Source: DATFWC01 sp045801465 (GTDB taxonomy: Bacteria > Pseudomonadota > Alphaproteobacteria > Rhizobiales > Xanthobacteraceae). Taken from it: a DNA stretch of 14,253 bases. This document shows positions 1 to 8,274 of this stretch, piece by piece; within the stretch, counting starts at the first letter, position 1, and the number at the start of each line of letters is the position of its first letter. The position numbers and the translations under genes were made by a program. The stretch covers positions 1 to 14,253 of the forward strand of contig JBJMSU010000175.1 of NCBI GenBank assembly GCA_045801465.1, written 5' to 3'. A model generated the notes under the pieces. It saw only the letters and a program-made list of their open reading frames with translations, searched no databases and was not told the DNA's origin.

Positions 1-2
1 TG

Positions 3-260
3 CGCTATTGCGGGCGCAACTCGATCGCCGTATATCTTGCCTTCTTTCTCGGCATGGCGGGCGCACGCACGCTGCTGATCAAGACCGCGGTCGTCGCCGA
101 CATCGGCACCATGTCCGTGCTGGTGACTCTCGCAGGTATCGTCGGGGCGCTGGCGCTGTTCTGGGCCGTGCGTTTCACGCCGCTGCGCATCCTGTTCGAG
201 CGGCCGCAGGCCTTCTGGCTTGCGTCCAAGCCGCGGCTGGCGCTGCAGCCGGCGGAATAG
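3..260 (+). CDS. C-terminal fragment of a membrane acyltransferase-like protein (YcfT / acyltransferase-3 type)
   Basis: The gene enters from the left edge, so only its last 85 codons are visible, ending in TAG at 258-260. The fragment starts RYCGRNSIAVYLAFFLGMAG and holds two hydrophobic stretches (about residues 8-25 and 35-60 of the fragment), followed by a short polar tail ending LQPAE. The phrase GRNSIAVYLAFF resembles the last membrane helices of acyltransferase-3 / YcfT-like integral membrane proteins, which often carry 'GRNSI.VYL' near the C terminus. Members of that superfamily move acyl groups onto envelope sugars or glycans, but the substrate cannot be inferred here. The family call rests on a short region and is moderate. 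An internal ATG at 54 lies in the same frame and is most likely not the start, because the frame stays open and family-like up to the edge. Confidence 0.6.
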   Translation, partial: RYCGRNSIAVYLAFFLGMAGARTLLIKTAVVADIGTMSVLVTLAGIVGALALFWAVRFTPLRILFERPQAFWLASKPRLALQPAE

Positions 261-284
261 CCCCAGGGCATGTGATGCGGACCT

Positions 285-403
285 ATCCTCCTCGTCATGG
301 CCGGGCTTGTCCCGGCCATCCCGCTTAGTTTCGCACCGCGTTCGCCGCCTAAGCGGGATTGCCGGGCCAAGCCGGGCCAAGCCCGGCAATGACGATGTGG
401 TAA
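285..403. repeat. Imperfect inverted repeat filling the gap before the GH13 gene
   Basis: The gap between the first gene (ends 260) and the GH13 start (526) is dominated by a dyad. The left arm is 293-327 (CGTCATGGCCGGGCTTG...CCCGCTTA) and the right arm is 350-394 (TAAGCGGGATTGCC...GGCAATGACG). The right arm is longer because the 10-mer GCCGGGCCAA occurs twice in tandem, at 361-370 and 371-380. Such 'cgtcat-ggccgggc' palindromes are common between genes in Bradyrhizobium-like genomes. A 22-nt part (285-306) recurs exactly in the opposite orientation at 11813-11834. I see no gene or clear promoter in the remainder, 404-525. Confidence 0.8.
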
Positions 404-525
404 CGGCACGGAACCGAAACCTGTTCCCGAGATTGGTTGGCTGGGCTTTACCGCGCCGGCCAGCGCATGTTCCGGCGAAGTGGGCACCGGTTCGCCGAGA
501 AGAACATACGCCACCCAATGACGTC

Positions 526-2214
526 ATGATCAACGACCTCTGGTACAAGAACGCCGTGATCTATTGCCTGTCGGTCGGCACCTACATGGACGCCAACGGC
601 GACGGCATCGGCGACTTCCAGGGGCTGATGCGCCGTCTGGATTACCTGCACGGGCTCGGCGTCACGGCGATCTGGCTGATGCCGTTCCAGACCTCGCCCT
701 ATCGCGACGACGGCTACGACGTCTCGGACTACTACAGTGTCGATCCCCGTTACGGCACGCTCGGCGATTTCGTCGAATTCACGCACGGCGCCAAGCAACG
801 CGGCATCCGCGTCTTGATCGATCTGGTGGTGAACCACACCTCCGACCAGCACTGCTGGTTTCAGGAGGCCCGGCGCGACCCGAATTCGAAATATCGCAAC
901 TGGTACGTCTGGTCGAAGAAAAAACCGCCGCGCGCGAACGAGGGCATGGTTTTCCCCGGCGTGCAGAAATCCACCTGGAGCTACGACGAGCAGGCGAAGG
1001 CCTGGTACTTCCATCGCTTCTACGACTTCCAGCCGGACCTCAACACGTCCAACCCGGAAGTGCAGGCCGAGATCCTGAAGATCATGGGCTTCTGGATCCA
1101 GCTCGGCGTCTCCGGTTTCCGCATGGACGCGGTGCCGTTCATTATCGGCACCAAGGGAGCGAAGGTGAGGAAGCCGGAAGAGCAGTTCGACATGCTGCGC
1201 AGCTTCCGCGAGTTCCTGCAATGGCGGCAGGGCGACTGCATCGTGCTGGCGGAAGCCAACGTGCTGCCGGAAACCGACATGGACTATTTCGGCGCCGACG
1301 GCGACCGCATGCACATGATGTTCAATTTCCAGGTCAATCAGCACCTCTTCTACGCGCTCGCCGCCGCCGACACGCGTCCGCTCGTCAAGGCCATGAAGGC
1401 GACGAAAACGCGTCCCGCCACCGCCCAATGGGGCATCTTCCTGCGCAACCACGACGAATTGGATCTCGGACGCCTGGAGAAAGCGCAGCGGGAGAAGGTG
1501 TTCGCCGCGTTCGGGCCGACGCCCGAAGAGCAGCTTTACGACCGCGGCATTCGGCGGCGGCTTGCCGCCATGCTGGACGGCGATACCCGCCGGATCGAGC
1601 TCGCCTACAGCCTGTTGTTCACGCTGCCCGGCACGCCGGTCATCCGCTATGGCGACGAGCTCGGCATGGGCGATGACCTGTCGCTCCCGGAGCGCAACTG
1701 CGCCCGCACGCCGATGCAATGGTCGACCGAGCCGCACGGCGGCTTCACCAAGAGCGACAAGCCCATCCTTCCGGTGATCAGTGGCGGGCCTTATGGCTTC
1801 GAGCACATCAACGCCGCGATCCAGCGCCGCCATCCGGATTCGCTGCTCAACTGGACCGAGCGCATCATCCGCATGCGCAAGGAGGTGCCGGAAGTCGGCT
1901 GGGGTGATTTCACCGTCATTCCGACGCGCAACCCGGCCATCCTGGTGATGCGCTACGACTGGCGCAACAACTGGGTGCTGTTCGTGCACAATCTCGACGC
2001 CAAGCCGCACGAGATCACCTTCCGCGTCGGCATCGACGGCGAACACGGACGCATGCTCGTGAACCTGTTGGCGGAAGACCACAGTCACGGCGACGAGAAC
2101 GGCAAGCACCGGCTCGTCATCGAGGGCTACGGCTATCGCTGGTATCGGGTTGGCGGCCTCGATTATCTGCTCCGCCGCAGCGAGATCGACGAAACCGACG
2201 AGCCGAAGGGTTGA
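526..2214 (+). CDS. GH13 alpha-amylase-family enzyme, trehalose synthase (TreS)-like
   Basis: A 562-residue cytoplasmic protein (no signal peptide). The family layout is a (beta/alpha)8 catalytic barrel followed by a C-terminal beta domain. The ATG at 526 is chosen because the protein then begins MINDLWYKNAVIYCLSVGTY, where TreS proteins begin; the in-frame sequence upstream is repeat DNA. Conserved GH13 regions are present: DLVVNHTSD at 99-107, the nucleophile D201 in GFRMDAVPF, the acid/base E243 in VLAEAN, and H309-D310 in LRNHDELDL. WGIFLRNHDEL, IRRRLAAMLDGD and RTPMQW are typical of TreS, which interconverts maltose and trehalose (subfamily GH13_16). The stretch before RTPMQW reads DLSLPERNCA rather than the usual TreS-like 'L.DR.GV', so this may be a paralogue with another alpha-glucosyl substrate. 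No trehalose or glycogen partner gene is next to it; polA follows after 144 nt. Confidence 0.85.
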   Translation: MINDLWYKNAVIYCLSVGTYMDANGDGIGDFQGLMRRLDYLHGLGVTAIWLMPFQTSPYRDDGYDVSDYYSVDPRYGTLGDFVEFTHGAKQRGIRVLIDLVVNHTSDQHCWFQEARRDPNSKYRNWYVWSKKKPPRANEGMVFPGVQKSTWSYDEQAKAWYFHRFYDFQPDLNTSNPEVQAEILKIMGFWIQLGVSGFRMDAVPFIIGTKGAKVRKPEEQFDMLRSFREFLQWRQGDCIVLAEANVLPETDMDYFGADGDRMHMMFNFQVNQHLFYALAAADTRPLVKAMKATKTRPATAQWGIFLRNHDELDLGRLEKAQREKVFAAFGPTPEEQLYDRGIRRRLAAMLDGDTRRIELAYSLLFTLPGTPVIRYGDELGMGDDLSLPERNCARTPMQWSTEPHGGFTKSDKPILPVISGGPYGFEHINAAIQRRHPDSLLNWTERIIRMRKEVPEVGWGDFTVIPTRNPAILVMRYDWRNNWVLFVHNLDAKPHEITFRVGIDGEHGRMLVNLLAEDHSHGDENGKHRLVIEGYGYRWYRVGGLDYLLRRSEIDETDEPKG

Positions 2215-2249
2215 TGAGTAGCCTCTCAATACTCGTGGCACAATCTCAC

Positions 2250-2275
2250 GCTCGTCATTGCCCGGCCATGACGAC
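2250..2275. repeat. Degenerate copy of the intergenic palindromic repeat
   Basis: In the 144-nt gap between the GH13 gene and polA, GCCCGGCCATGACGA (2260-2274) matches 15 nt of the repeat unit that is complete at 11813-11834 and, inverted, at 285-306. It is preceded by CTCGTCATT, so the element is itself a short dyad (CGTCAT ... ATGACG). No T-run follows it, so a classical terminator is not supported. Confidence 0.6.
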
Positions 2276-2358
2276 TCAGTGCAAATTGAAAATGGTCGGG
2301 TGGCGAAGTCGCCGACGGAGTGTTAAGTCCGCGGGGTCAGCCTGAGGGCCAGCCCTGC

Positions 2359-5300
2359 ATGAACGACACCGCGCAAACCGCCGCCCGCGTACGCCCGCTG
2401 AAGAAGGGCGATCACGTCTTCCTGGTCGACGGCTCGTCGTACATTTTCCGCGCCTATTTCGCCATGTTCAAAGCCGCGCAGCAGCGCGGCAAGAGCTTCA
2501 CCCGCAGCGACGGGCTCCCCATCGGCGGCGTGCTGACCTTCTCCAACATGCTGTGGAAGATGCTGCGGGAAGGGCTTAACGGCGTGAAGCCGTCCCACCT
2601 CGCGGTCGTGTTCGACTATGCCGCCAAGAGCTTCCGCAACGACATCTATTCCGACTACAAGGGCCACCGGCCCGAGCCGCCCGACGAGCTGATCCCGCAG
2701 TTTCCGCTGATGCGCGACGCCGTGCGCGCCTTCGGCCTGATCCCGATCGAGCAGGAAGGTTTCGAGGCCGACGACGTGATCGCGACCTATGCGCGGCTGG
2801 CGCTCGAAGCCGGTGCCGACGTCACCATCGTGGCCGGCGACAAGGACCTGATGCAGCTGGTGCGGCCGGGCATCCAGATGTTCGACCCGATGCCGGGACG
2901 CGAGCGGCCGATCGGGATCGAGGAGGTGATCGAGAAATTCGGGGTGCCGCCCGCCAAGGTGCCGGAGGTGCAGGCGCTGATCGGGGATTCGACCGACAAC
3001 GTGCCGGGCGTGCCCGGCATCGGCGTCAAGACCGCGGCCCAGCTTATCAACGAGTTCGGCGACCTCGAAACGCTGCTCGCGCGCGCTGCCGAGATCAAGC
3101 AGGAGAAGCGGCGGCAGTCATTGACCGAGTTCGCCGAGCAGGCGCGCCTGTCCAAGCGCCTGGTCATCCTCGACGACCACGTCACGCTGACGATCCCGCT
3201 CGAGCGGCTTTGCCTCGATGGCGCCTCCTGCCTCGAGGGGGGCGAGCCGAAGACGCTGATCGCCTTCCTCAAGGCCATGGAATTCACCGCGCTCACCAAG
3301 CGCGTGTCCGAGCAGACCGGTGTGAACGCCGATACGATTGCGCCCGATGCGCGGCTTGCCGCCAAGGGCATCGCCGCGCCGGAAGAGGAAATCCTCGAGC
3401 CCGAAGCCGAGATCGAGCACGCGCGCACCGGCGATCTGTTTCCCGCGCCGCCGCCGCCGCCACGGCCGTCTCCGGCGCCCTCTCCGGGCGAGGCGCTGCT
3501 GCTGCCGGAGGCTCTGGTGGCGACGCGCCGTGCTGAGGCCGCCAATGCCGAGGTCGCGCACGCGCGCTATCACGTGATCTCGCTGATCTCAGGGCTCGAT
3601 GACTGGATCGCCGAGGCCAGGCGCGAGGGGCTCCTCGCCATGACCTTGCGAACCTCGTCGCCCGACCCAATGCAGGCCGAGATCATCGGCATCGCCATGG
3701 CGATCACACCAAATCATGCCTGCTATCTGCCGCTCGGGCATCGTGCCGCCGACGATCTCCTGGCCGAGGGCGGGCTTGCGGACGGCCAAATTCCGGCTGC
3801 CGAGGCGCTGTCGCGGGTCAAATCCCTGCTGGAAGACACCAGCGTTCTCAAGGTCGGCCATGACATCAAGAAGGATGTCGTGACATTGGCGCGCAACGGC
3901 ATCGCGCTGACGCCGTTCGACGACGTGATGCTCATGTCCTACGTGCTCGATGCCGGGCTCGGCGGCCACGGGATCGACGAGCTGGCGACGCGGCACCTCG
4001 ATCATGCCCCCATCGCGTTCCAGGACGTGATCGGCAAGGGGCGCAACCAGGTTGCCTTCGAGCGCGTCGAGATCGGCCGCGCCGGCACCTACTGCGCCGA
4101 GGCGGCCGATCTGATCGTGCGGCTGTGGCGTCTGTTCCAGCCGCGGCTCGTGGCCGAGCGGATGGCGACCGTCTACGCCACGCTGGAGCGGCCGCTGGTG
4201 CCGGTGCTGGCCGGCATGGAACGCGCCGGCATCTCCATCGATCCGGTGATCCTCAAGCGGCTGTCGTCCGACTTCGCGCAGGTGATGGCGCGGCTCGAGG
4301 ACGAAATCTACGAACTCGCCGGCGAGCGCTTCAATCTCGGCAGCCCGAAGCAGCTCGGCGATATCCTGTTCGGCAAGATGGGACTGCCGGGCGCCAGCAA
4401 GACGCCGACCGGCGCCTGGTCGACGCGCGCTAATGTATTGGAGGAACTGGCGGAGGAGCAGGGCGTCGAGATCGCGCGCAAGATTCTCGAATGGCGCCAA
4501 GTCTCGAAGCTCAAGTCGACCTATACGGACGCGCTGCCGGGCTACGTCAACGCCGAGACCAGGCGCGTGCACACCTCTTACGCGCTCGCCGCCACGCCCA
4601 CGGGCCGGCTGTCATCTTCCGAGCCCAATCTGCAGAACATTCCGATCCGCACCGCGGAAGGGCGCAAGATCCGCAAGGCGTTCATCGCCGCGCCGGGACA
4701 TAAGCTCGTCTCCGCCGACTACTCCCAGATCGAGCTGCGCCTGTTGGCCGAGATCGCCGACGTTCCGGCGCTGCGCGAAGCCTTCCAGGAGGGTACCGAC
4801 ATCCACGCCATGACGGCTTCCGAGATGTTCGGCGTGCCGGTCGACGGCATGGTGCCGGAGGTGCGCCGCCGCGCCAAGGCGATCAACTTCGGCATCATCT
4901 ACGGCATCTCGGCCTTCGGTCTCGCCAACCAGCTCGGCATCGGCCGCGAGGAGGCCGGCGCCTATATCCGCAAATATTTCGAGCGCTTCCCCGGCATCCG
5001 CGACTACATGGAGGAGGCCAAGGCGTACTGTCGCGCCCACGGCTTCGTCACCACGCTGTTCGGGCGCAAGGTGCACTACCCGGACATCAAGGCGAAGAAC
5101 CCGTCGCTGCGCGCCTTCAACGAGCGCGCCGCCATCAATGCGCGGCTGCAGGGCACCGCCGCCGACATCATCCGCCGCGCCATGATCCGCATGCCCGACG
5201 TCCTCAGTGAGGCGAAGCTTTCCGCCCGCATGCTCCTGCAGGTGCACGACGAACTGGTGTTCGAGGTGCCGGACGCCGAGGTCGAACGGACCCTGCCGGT

Positions 5301-5403
5301 AGTCACCCGGGTGATGGAATACGCCCCGCTGCCGGCCGTCTCGCTGTCGGTGCCGCTGCAGGTCGAGGCGCGCGCCGCCGGTAATTGGGGCGAGGCGCAT
5401 TGA
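2359..5403 (+). CDS. polA: DNA polymerase I, with a probably inactive 3'-5' exonuclease domain
   Basis: This 1014-residue protein fills gaps and removes RNA primers or damaged strands during replication and repair. ATG 2359 is preceded by GAGGG at 2344-2348; an in-frame GTG at 2320 is less likely. The 5' nuclease domain (about 20-300) shows FLVDGSSYIFRAYF, FEADDVIA, AGDKDLMQL and GDSTDNVPGVPGIGVKTAA. An acidic and proline-rich linker (about 340-395, with a PPPPPRPSPAPSP run) accounts for much of the excess over the 928-residue E. coli enzyme. The 3'-5' exonuclease region (about 405-610) keeps the fold sequence, but positions equivalent to E. coli D355, E357 and D501 are T429, R431 and A582; only D506 (D424) and Y578 (Y497) remain. 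The polymerase domain (about 640-1014) is intact: D787 in DYSQIELR, RRRAKAINFGIIYG, and D964-E965 in VHDELVFEV. The stop overlaps the next start by 4 nt. Confidence 0.97.
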   Translation: MNDTAQTAARVRPLKKGDHVFLVDGSSYIFRAYFAMFKAAQQRGKSFTRSDGLPIGGVLTFSNMLWKMLREGLNGVKPSHLAVVFDYAAKSFRNDIYSDYKGHRPEPPDELIPQFPLMRDAVRAFGLIPIEQEGFEADDVIATYARLALEAGADVTIVAGDKDLMQLVRPGIQMFDPMPGRERPIGIEEVIEKFGVPPAKVPEVQALIGDSTDNVPGVPGIGVKTAAQLINEFGDLETLLARAAEIKQEKRRQSLTEFAEQARLSKRLVILDDHVTLTIPLERLCLDGASCLEGGEPKTLIAFLKAMEFTALTKRVSEQTGVNADTIAPDARLAAKGIAAPEEEILEPEAEIEHARTGDLFPAPPPPPRPSPAPSPGEALLLPEALVATRRAEAANAEVAHARYHVISLISGLDDWIAEARREGLLAMTLRTSSPDPMQAEIIGIAMAITPNHACYLPLGHRAADDLLAEGGLADGQIPAAEALSRVKSLLEDTSVLKVGHDIKKDVVTLARNGIALTPFDDVMLMSYVLDAGLGGHGIDELATRHLDHAPIAFQDVIGKGRNQVAFERVEIGRAGTYCAEAADLIVRLWRLFQPRLVAERMATVYATLERPLVPVLAGMERAGISIDPVILKRLSSDFAQVMARLEDEIYELAGERFNLGSPKQLGDILFGKMGLPGASKTPTGAWSTRANVLEELAEEQGVEIARKILEWRQVSKLKSTYTDALPGYVNAETRRVHTSYALAATPTGRLSSSEPNLQNIPIRTAEGRKIRKAFIAAPGHKLVSADYSQIELRLLAEIADVPALREAFQEGTDIHAMTASEMFGVPVDGMVPEVRRRAKAINFGIIYGISAFGLANQLGIGREEAGAYIRKYFERFPGIRDYMEEAKAYCRAHGFVTTLFGRKVHYPDIKAKNPSLRAFNERAAINARLQGTAADIIRRAMIRMPDVLSEAKLSARMLLQVHDELVFEVPDAEVERTLPVVTRVMEYAPLPAVSLSVPLQVEARAAGNWGEAH

Positions 5404-6824
5404 GTCCCTGTCTGCTCGTTGCGTTCGGTTTCCTCGTGCTCGTCACCGTTCCGGCGCATGCCGCGACCGGCCTCGACGGCACCGCCTTGGCATGGCCGTG
5501 GGCGCTGCCCTTCGTTGGCATGCTTCTCTCGATTGCGATCGGCCCGCTCTTGTTCGCCCGTGTCTGGCATCGCCATTACGGCAAGATCGCCGCCGCCTGG
5601 GCTGCCGTCGCGCTCGCGGCAATCGCGGCCGCATTCGGCGCCTCGGCGGCACTCGCCGCGCTGATCCACGCGCTGTTCGCCGAGTACCTGAGCTTCATCG
5701 TCGTCCTGTTCGCGCTCTATACGGTCGCGGGCGGCATCCTGGTGACGGGACACCTGCCTGGCACGCCCGTGGTGAACACCAGCATCCTGGCGATCGGCAC
5801 CGCCATCGCCAGCGTGGTTGGGACGACCGGCGCCGCCATGATCCTGATCCGGCCGCTGCTGCGGGCAAACGAAAAGCGCAGGCACAACGTCCACGTGGTG
5901 GTATTCTTCATCATTCTGGTCGCCAATGTGGGCGGTGCACTGAGCCCGCTCGGCGATCCACCGTTGTTCGTTGGTTTCCTCCATGGCGTGGATTTCTTCT
6001 GGCCGCTTCGACACCTGTGGATGCAGACCGGACTCGTGGCGCTCATCGTGCTCGCAATCTTTCTAGCGCTCGACACCTGGCGCTGGCGCCAGGAAGAACA
6101 GCGGTTCACCGATGCCGGCGAGCCCGTCGGCCTCCGCGTGCGCGGCCTCGTCAACCTGGCGCTCATTGCTCTCGTCGTAGCTGCCATTCTGATCTCGGGC
6201 GTGTGGCGGCCGGGGATCGACTTTCGCCTCCACGGGACCCCGGTCGCACTGCAGAATATTCTCCGCGATGCGGCGCTGATCGTCGTCGCCGCGTTGTCGG
6301 TGTGGCTCACGCCCGACGAGCACCGCGCCGCCAACGGCTTCACCTGGGAGCCGATCGTCGAGGTGGCCAAGCTGTTCGCCGCCATCTTCATCACCATCGT
6401 GCCGGTCCTGGCGATGCTCGATGCCGGCCGTAACGGCGCCTTTGCCTGGTTGCTGCGCTTCGTCACCGACACGGAAGGAAGGCCGCGGGAGGTCGCCTTC
6501 TTCTGGCTCGCCGGCGGGCTCTCCGCCTTCCTCGACAATGCACCGACCTATCTGGTCTTCTTCGAACTGGCCGGCGGCGACGCGCAGGCGTTGATGGGAC
6601 CGCTGGCGGGAACGCTCGCCGCAATTTCGCTGGGCGCGGTGTACATGGGCGCGCTCACCTACGTCGGCAACGCGCCGAACCTGATGGTCTACGCCATCGC
6701 CGAAGAGCGCGGCATCAAGATGCCCAGCTTCTTCGCCTATCTGTTCTGGACCGCGCTCGTCCTGGTGCCCGTGTTCGTGCTGCTCACGGTGCTGCCCATT
6801 GCCCCGGTGCTCAGGCCGGCTTGA
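5400..6824 (+). CDS. Sodium:proton antiporter-like membrane protein (CitMHS_2 / ion transporter superfamily)
   Basis: A 474-residue inner-membrane protein. I place the start at TTG 5400, inside the TTGA that also holds the polA stop, with GAGG at 5392-5395 just upstream. An in-frame TTG at 5385 is possible. From 5400 the N terminus is a signal-like segment (MSPCLLVAFGFLVLVTVPAHA) followed by about a dozen hydrophobic segments. The two pseudo-symmetric halves typical of the ion transporter superfamily are visible: GDPPLF at 185-190 in the first half, and DNAPT at 379-383 plus GNAPNL at 423-428 in the second. Proteins of this shape are usually annotated as sodium:proton antiporters or 'putative citrate transport' (CitMHS_2). 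The transported ion or acid cannot be read from the sequence. The overlap suggests co-transcription and translational coupling with polA. Confidence 0.82.
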   Translation: MSPCLLVAFGFLVLVTVPAHAATGLDGTALAWPWALPFVGMLLSIAIGPLLFARVWHRHYGKIAAAWAAVALAAIAAAFGASAALAALIHALFAEYLSFIVVLFALYTVAGGILVTGHLPGTPVVNTSILAIGTAIASVVGTTGAAMILIRPLLRANEKRRHNVHVVVFFIILVANVGGALSPLGDPPLFVGFLHGVDFFWPLRHLWMQTGLVALIVLAIFLALDTWRWRQEEQRFTDAGEPVGLRVRGLVNLALIALVVAAILISGVWRPGIDFRLHGTPVALQNILRDAALIVVAALSVWLTPDEHRAANGFTWEPIVEVAKLFAAIFITIVPVLAMLDAGRNGAFAWLLRFVTDTEGRPREVAFFWLAGGLSAFLDNAPTYLVFFELAGGDAQALMGPLAGTLAAISLGAVYMGALTYVGNAPNLMVYAIAEERGIKMPSFFAYLFWTALVLVPVFVLLTVLPIAPVLRPA

Positions 6825-6930
6825 CTCCCTTATCGCGTTGCCGGACCTTGCCGCGGCGATTTGCGGGGCGCGGGGACCAGGTCCGCATGGCCGAGGACTG
6901 AAGGCGGCCCCAAGCGACACGGGGCTGTTC

Positions 6931-8268
6931 ATGACCGGGCACGCGGCGTCGAACGTCTATTTCGGCCTCGACCCGATGTGGGTGTCGACCCTGCTTCTGG
7001 CCGTCACCTACGGCATCATCATTTCCGAGAAGGTCAACCGCTCGATCATCGCGCTTATCGGCGCCGGCCTCATGATCCTGGTCGGCGTGGTCGACCAGGT
7101 CGAAGCCATTAAGGGCGTCGACTGGAACACGATCGGGCTCTTGACCGGCATGATGATCCTGGTCTCGATCTCGCGCCGCTCCGGCATGTTCCAATATATC
7201 GCCATATGGTCGGCCAAGGCCGCCAAGGCGCATCCGGCCGGCATCCTGTTCCTGCTGCAGATCACCACCGCGGTCGTGTCGGCGTTCCTCGACAACGTCA
7301 CGACCGTGCTGCTGATCGTGCCGGTGACGCTCGCCATCACCAAGGAGCTCGAAGTCCCCCCTTACCCGTTCCTGTTCGCCGAAATCTTCGCCTCCAATAT
7401 CGGCGGCACCGCCACTCTGATCGGCGATCCGCCCAACATCCTGATCGGCTCGCAGGTCGGGCTCGACTTCAATGCCTTCGTCATCCACCTGACGCCCGTC
7501 ATCGTCGTGGTGATGGCGGCGCAGGCGGTGATGATCCACGTGCTGTGGGGCAAGGAGATGAAGGCGACGCCCGAGCGCGAGGCGCGCGTCATGGCGATGA
7601 AGCCCGAGGACGCGATCAAGGACTGGCTGCTGCTCAAGCAGTCGTTGGTCGTGCTCATCGTCGTGATGATCGCCTTCGCCCTGGCGCGGCCGCTGCATCT
7701 CGAGCCGGCGACCATTGCCATGTTCGGCGCCGCGGTGCTGATGCTGCTCGACAACTGGGCGCACCTTTCCGAAAAGGCCTCGCACAACATCCATCAGACG
7801 TTCGGCGACGTCGAATGGATCACCATCTTTTTCTTCATCGGCCTGTTCATCGTGGTGCACGGCGTCGAGGTCGGCGGCCTCCTCAAGTTGCTGGCCGACA
7901 AACTGGTGGTGGCGACCGGCGGCGACATGGCCAATGCCGGTTACGCCATCCTGTGGGCGTCCGCGTTCCTCTCGGCCATCGTCGACAACATCCCGTTCGT
8001 CGCCACCATGATCCCGCTGATCAAGAGCATGGCGCCCGCCTATGGCGGCGCCGACAAGATCGAGCCGCTGTGGTGGTGCCTCTCGCTCGGCGCCTGCCTC
8101 GGCGGCAATGGCACCCTGATCGGCGCATCGGCCAACCTCACCGTGGCCGGCATCGCCGAGCGCAACGGCGTCCCGTTCCGCTTCCTCACCTATGCGTACT
8201 ACGCCATGCCGATGATGGTGGTGTCGGTCGCGATCTGCCACGTCTACGTCTGGTGGCGCTATTTTTGA
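6931..8268 (+). CDS. ArsB/NhaD (SLC13-type) permease
   Basis: A 445-residue polytopic inner-membrane transporter. ATG 6931 gives MTGHAASNVYFGLDPMWVST, directly before the first hydrophobic helix. The in-frame region back to 6799 is hydrophilic and overlaps the previous gene, so it is not used; GGGGC at 6921-6925 is a weak ribosome-binding site. The two inverted halves are clear: SAFLDNVTTVLLIVPVT with GGTATLIGDPPNILIG (GDPPN at 165-169) in the first, and SAIVDNIPFVATMIPLI with GGNGTLIGASANL (GASAN at 398-402) in the second. This pattern is typical of the ArsB/NhaD/P-protein branch, which exports anions or exchanges Na+ for H+. No arsenic-resistance gene is adjacent, so a Na+/H+ or organic-anion role is as likely as arsenite export. 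It lies 106 nt after another member of the superfamily. Its stop is 6 nt from the convergent gene, with no terminator hairpin between. Confidence 0.88.
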   Translation: MTGHAASNVYFGLDPMWVSTLLLAVTYGIIISEKVNRSIIALIGAGLMILVGVVDQVEAIKGVDWNTIGLLTGMMILVSISRRSGMFQYIAIWSAKAAKAHPAGILFLLQITTAVVSAFLDNVTTVLLIVPVTLAITKELEVPPYPFLFAEIFASNIGGTATLIGDPPNILIGSQVGLDFNAFVIHLTPVIVVVMAAQAVMIHVLWGKEMKATPEREARVMAMKPEDAIKDWLLLKQSLVVLIVVMIAFALARPLHLEPATIAMFGAAVLMLLDNWAHLSEKASHNIHQTFGDVEWITIFFFIGLFIVVHGVEVGGLLKLLADKLVVATGGDMANAGYAILWASAFLSAIVDNIPFVATMIPLIKSMAPAYGGADKIEPLWWCLSLGACLGGNGTLIGASANLTVAGIAERNGVPFRFLTYAYYAMPMMVVSVAICHVYVWWRYF

Positions 8269-8274
8269 TCCACA

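Noticed and set aside
220..525. N-terminal extension of the GH13 protein to an upstream start at 220
   Set aside because: The extension translates the end of the previous gene and repeat DNA. GH13 homology begins at the ATG at 526.
448..2241. Long open frame of 597 codons on the minus strand across the GH13 gene
   Set aside because: It is antisense to a clearly conserved GH13 protein, shows low-complexity His/Asp/Val/Arg composition and has no recognisable domain. High GC content opens such frames by chance.
6799..6930. Extended start of the ArsB/NhaD-type permease overlapping the previous gene
   Set aside because: The extra residues are hydrophilic and unlike the family; the ATG at 6931 fits the first membrane helix.
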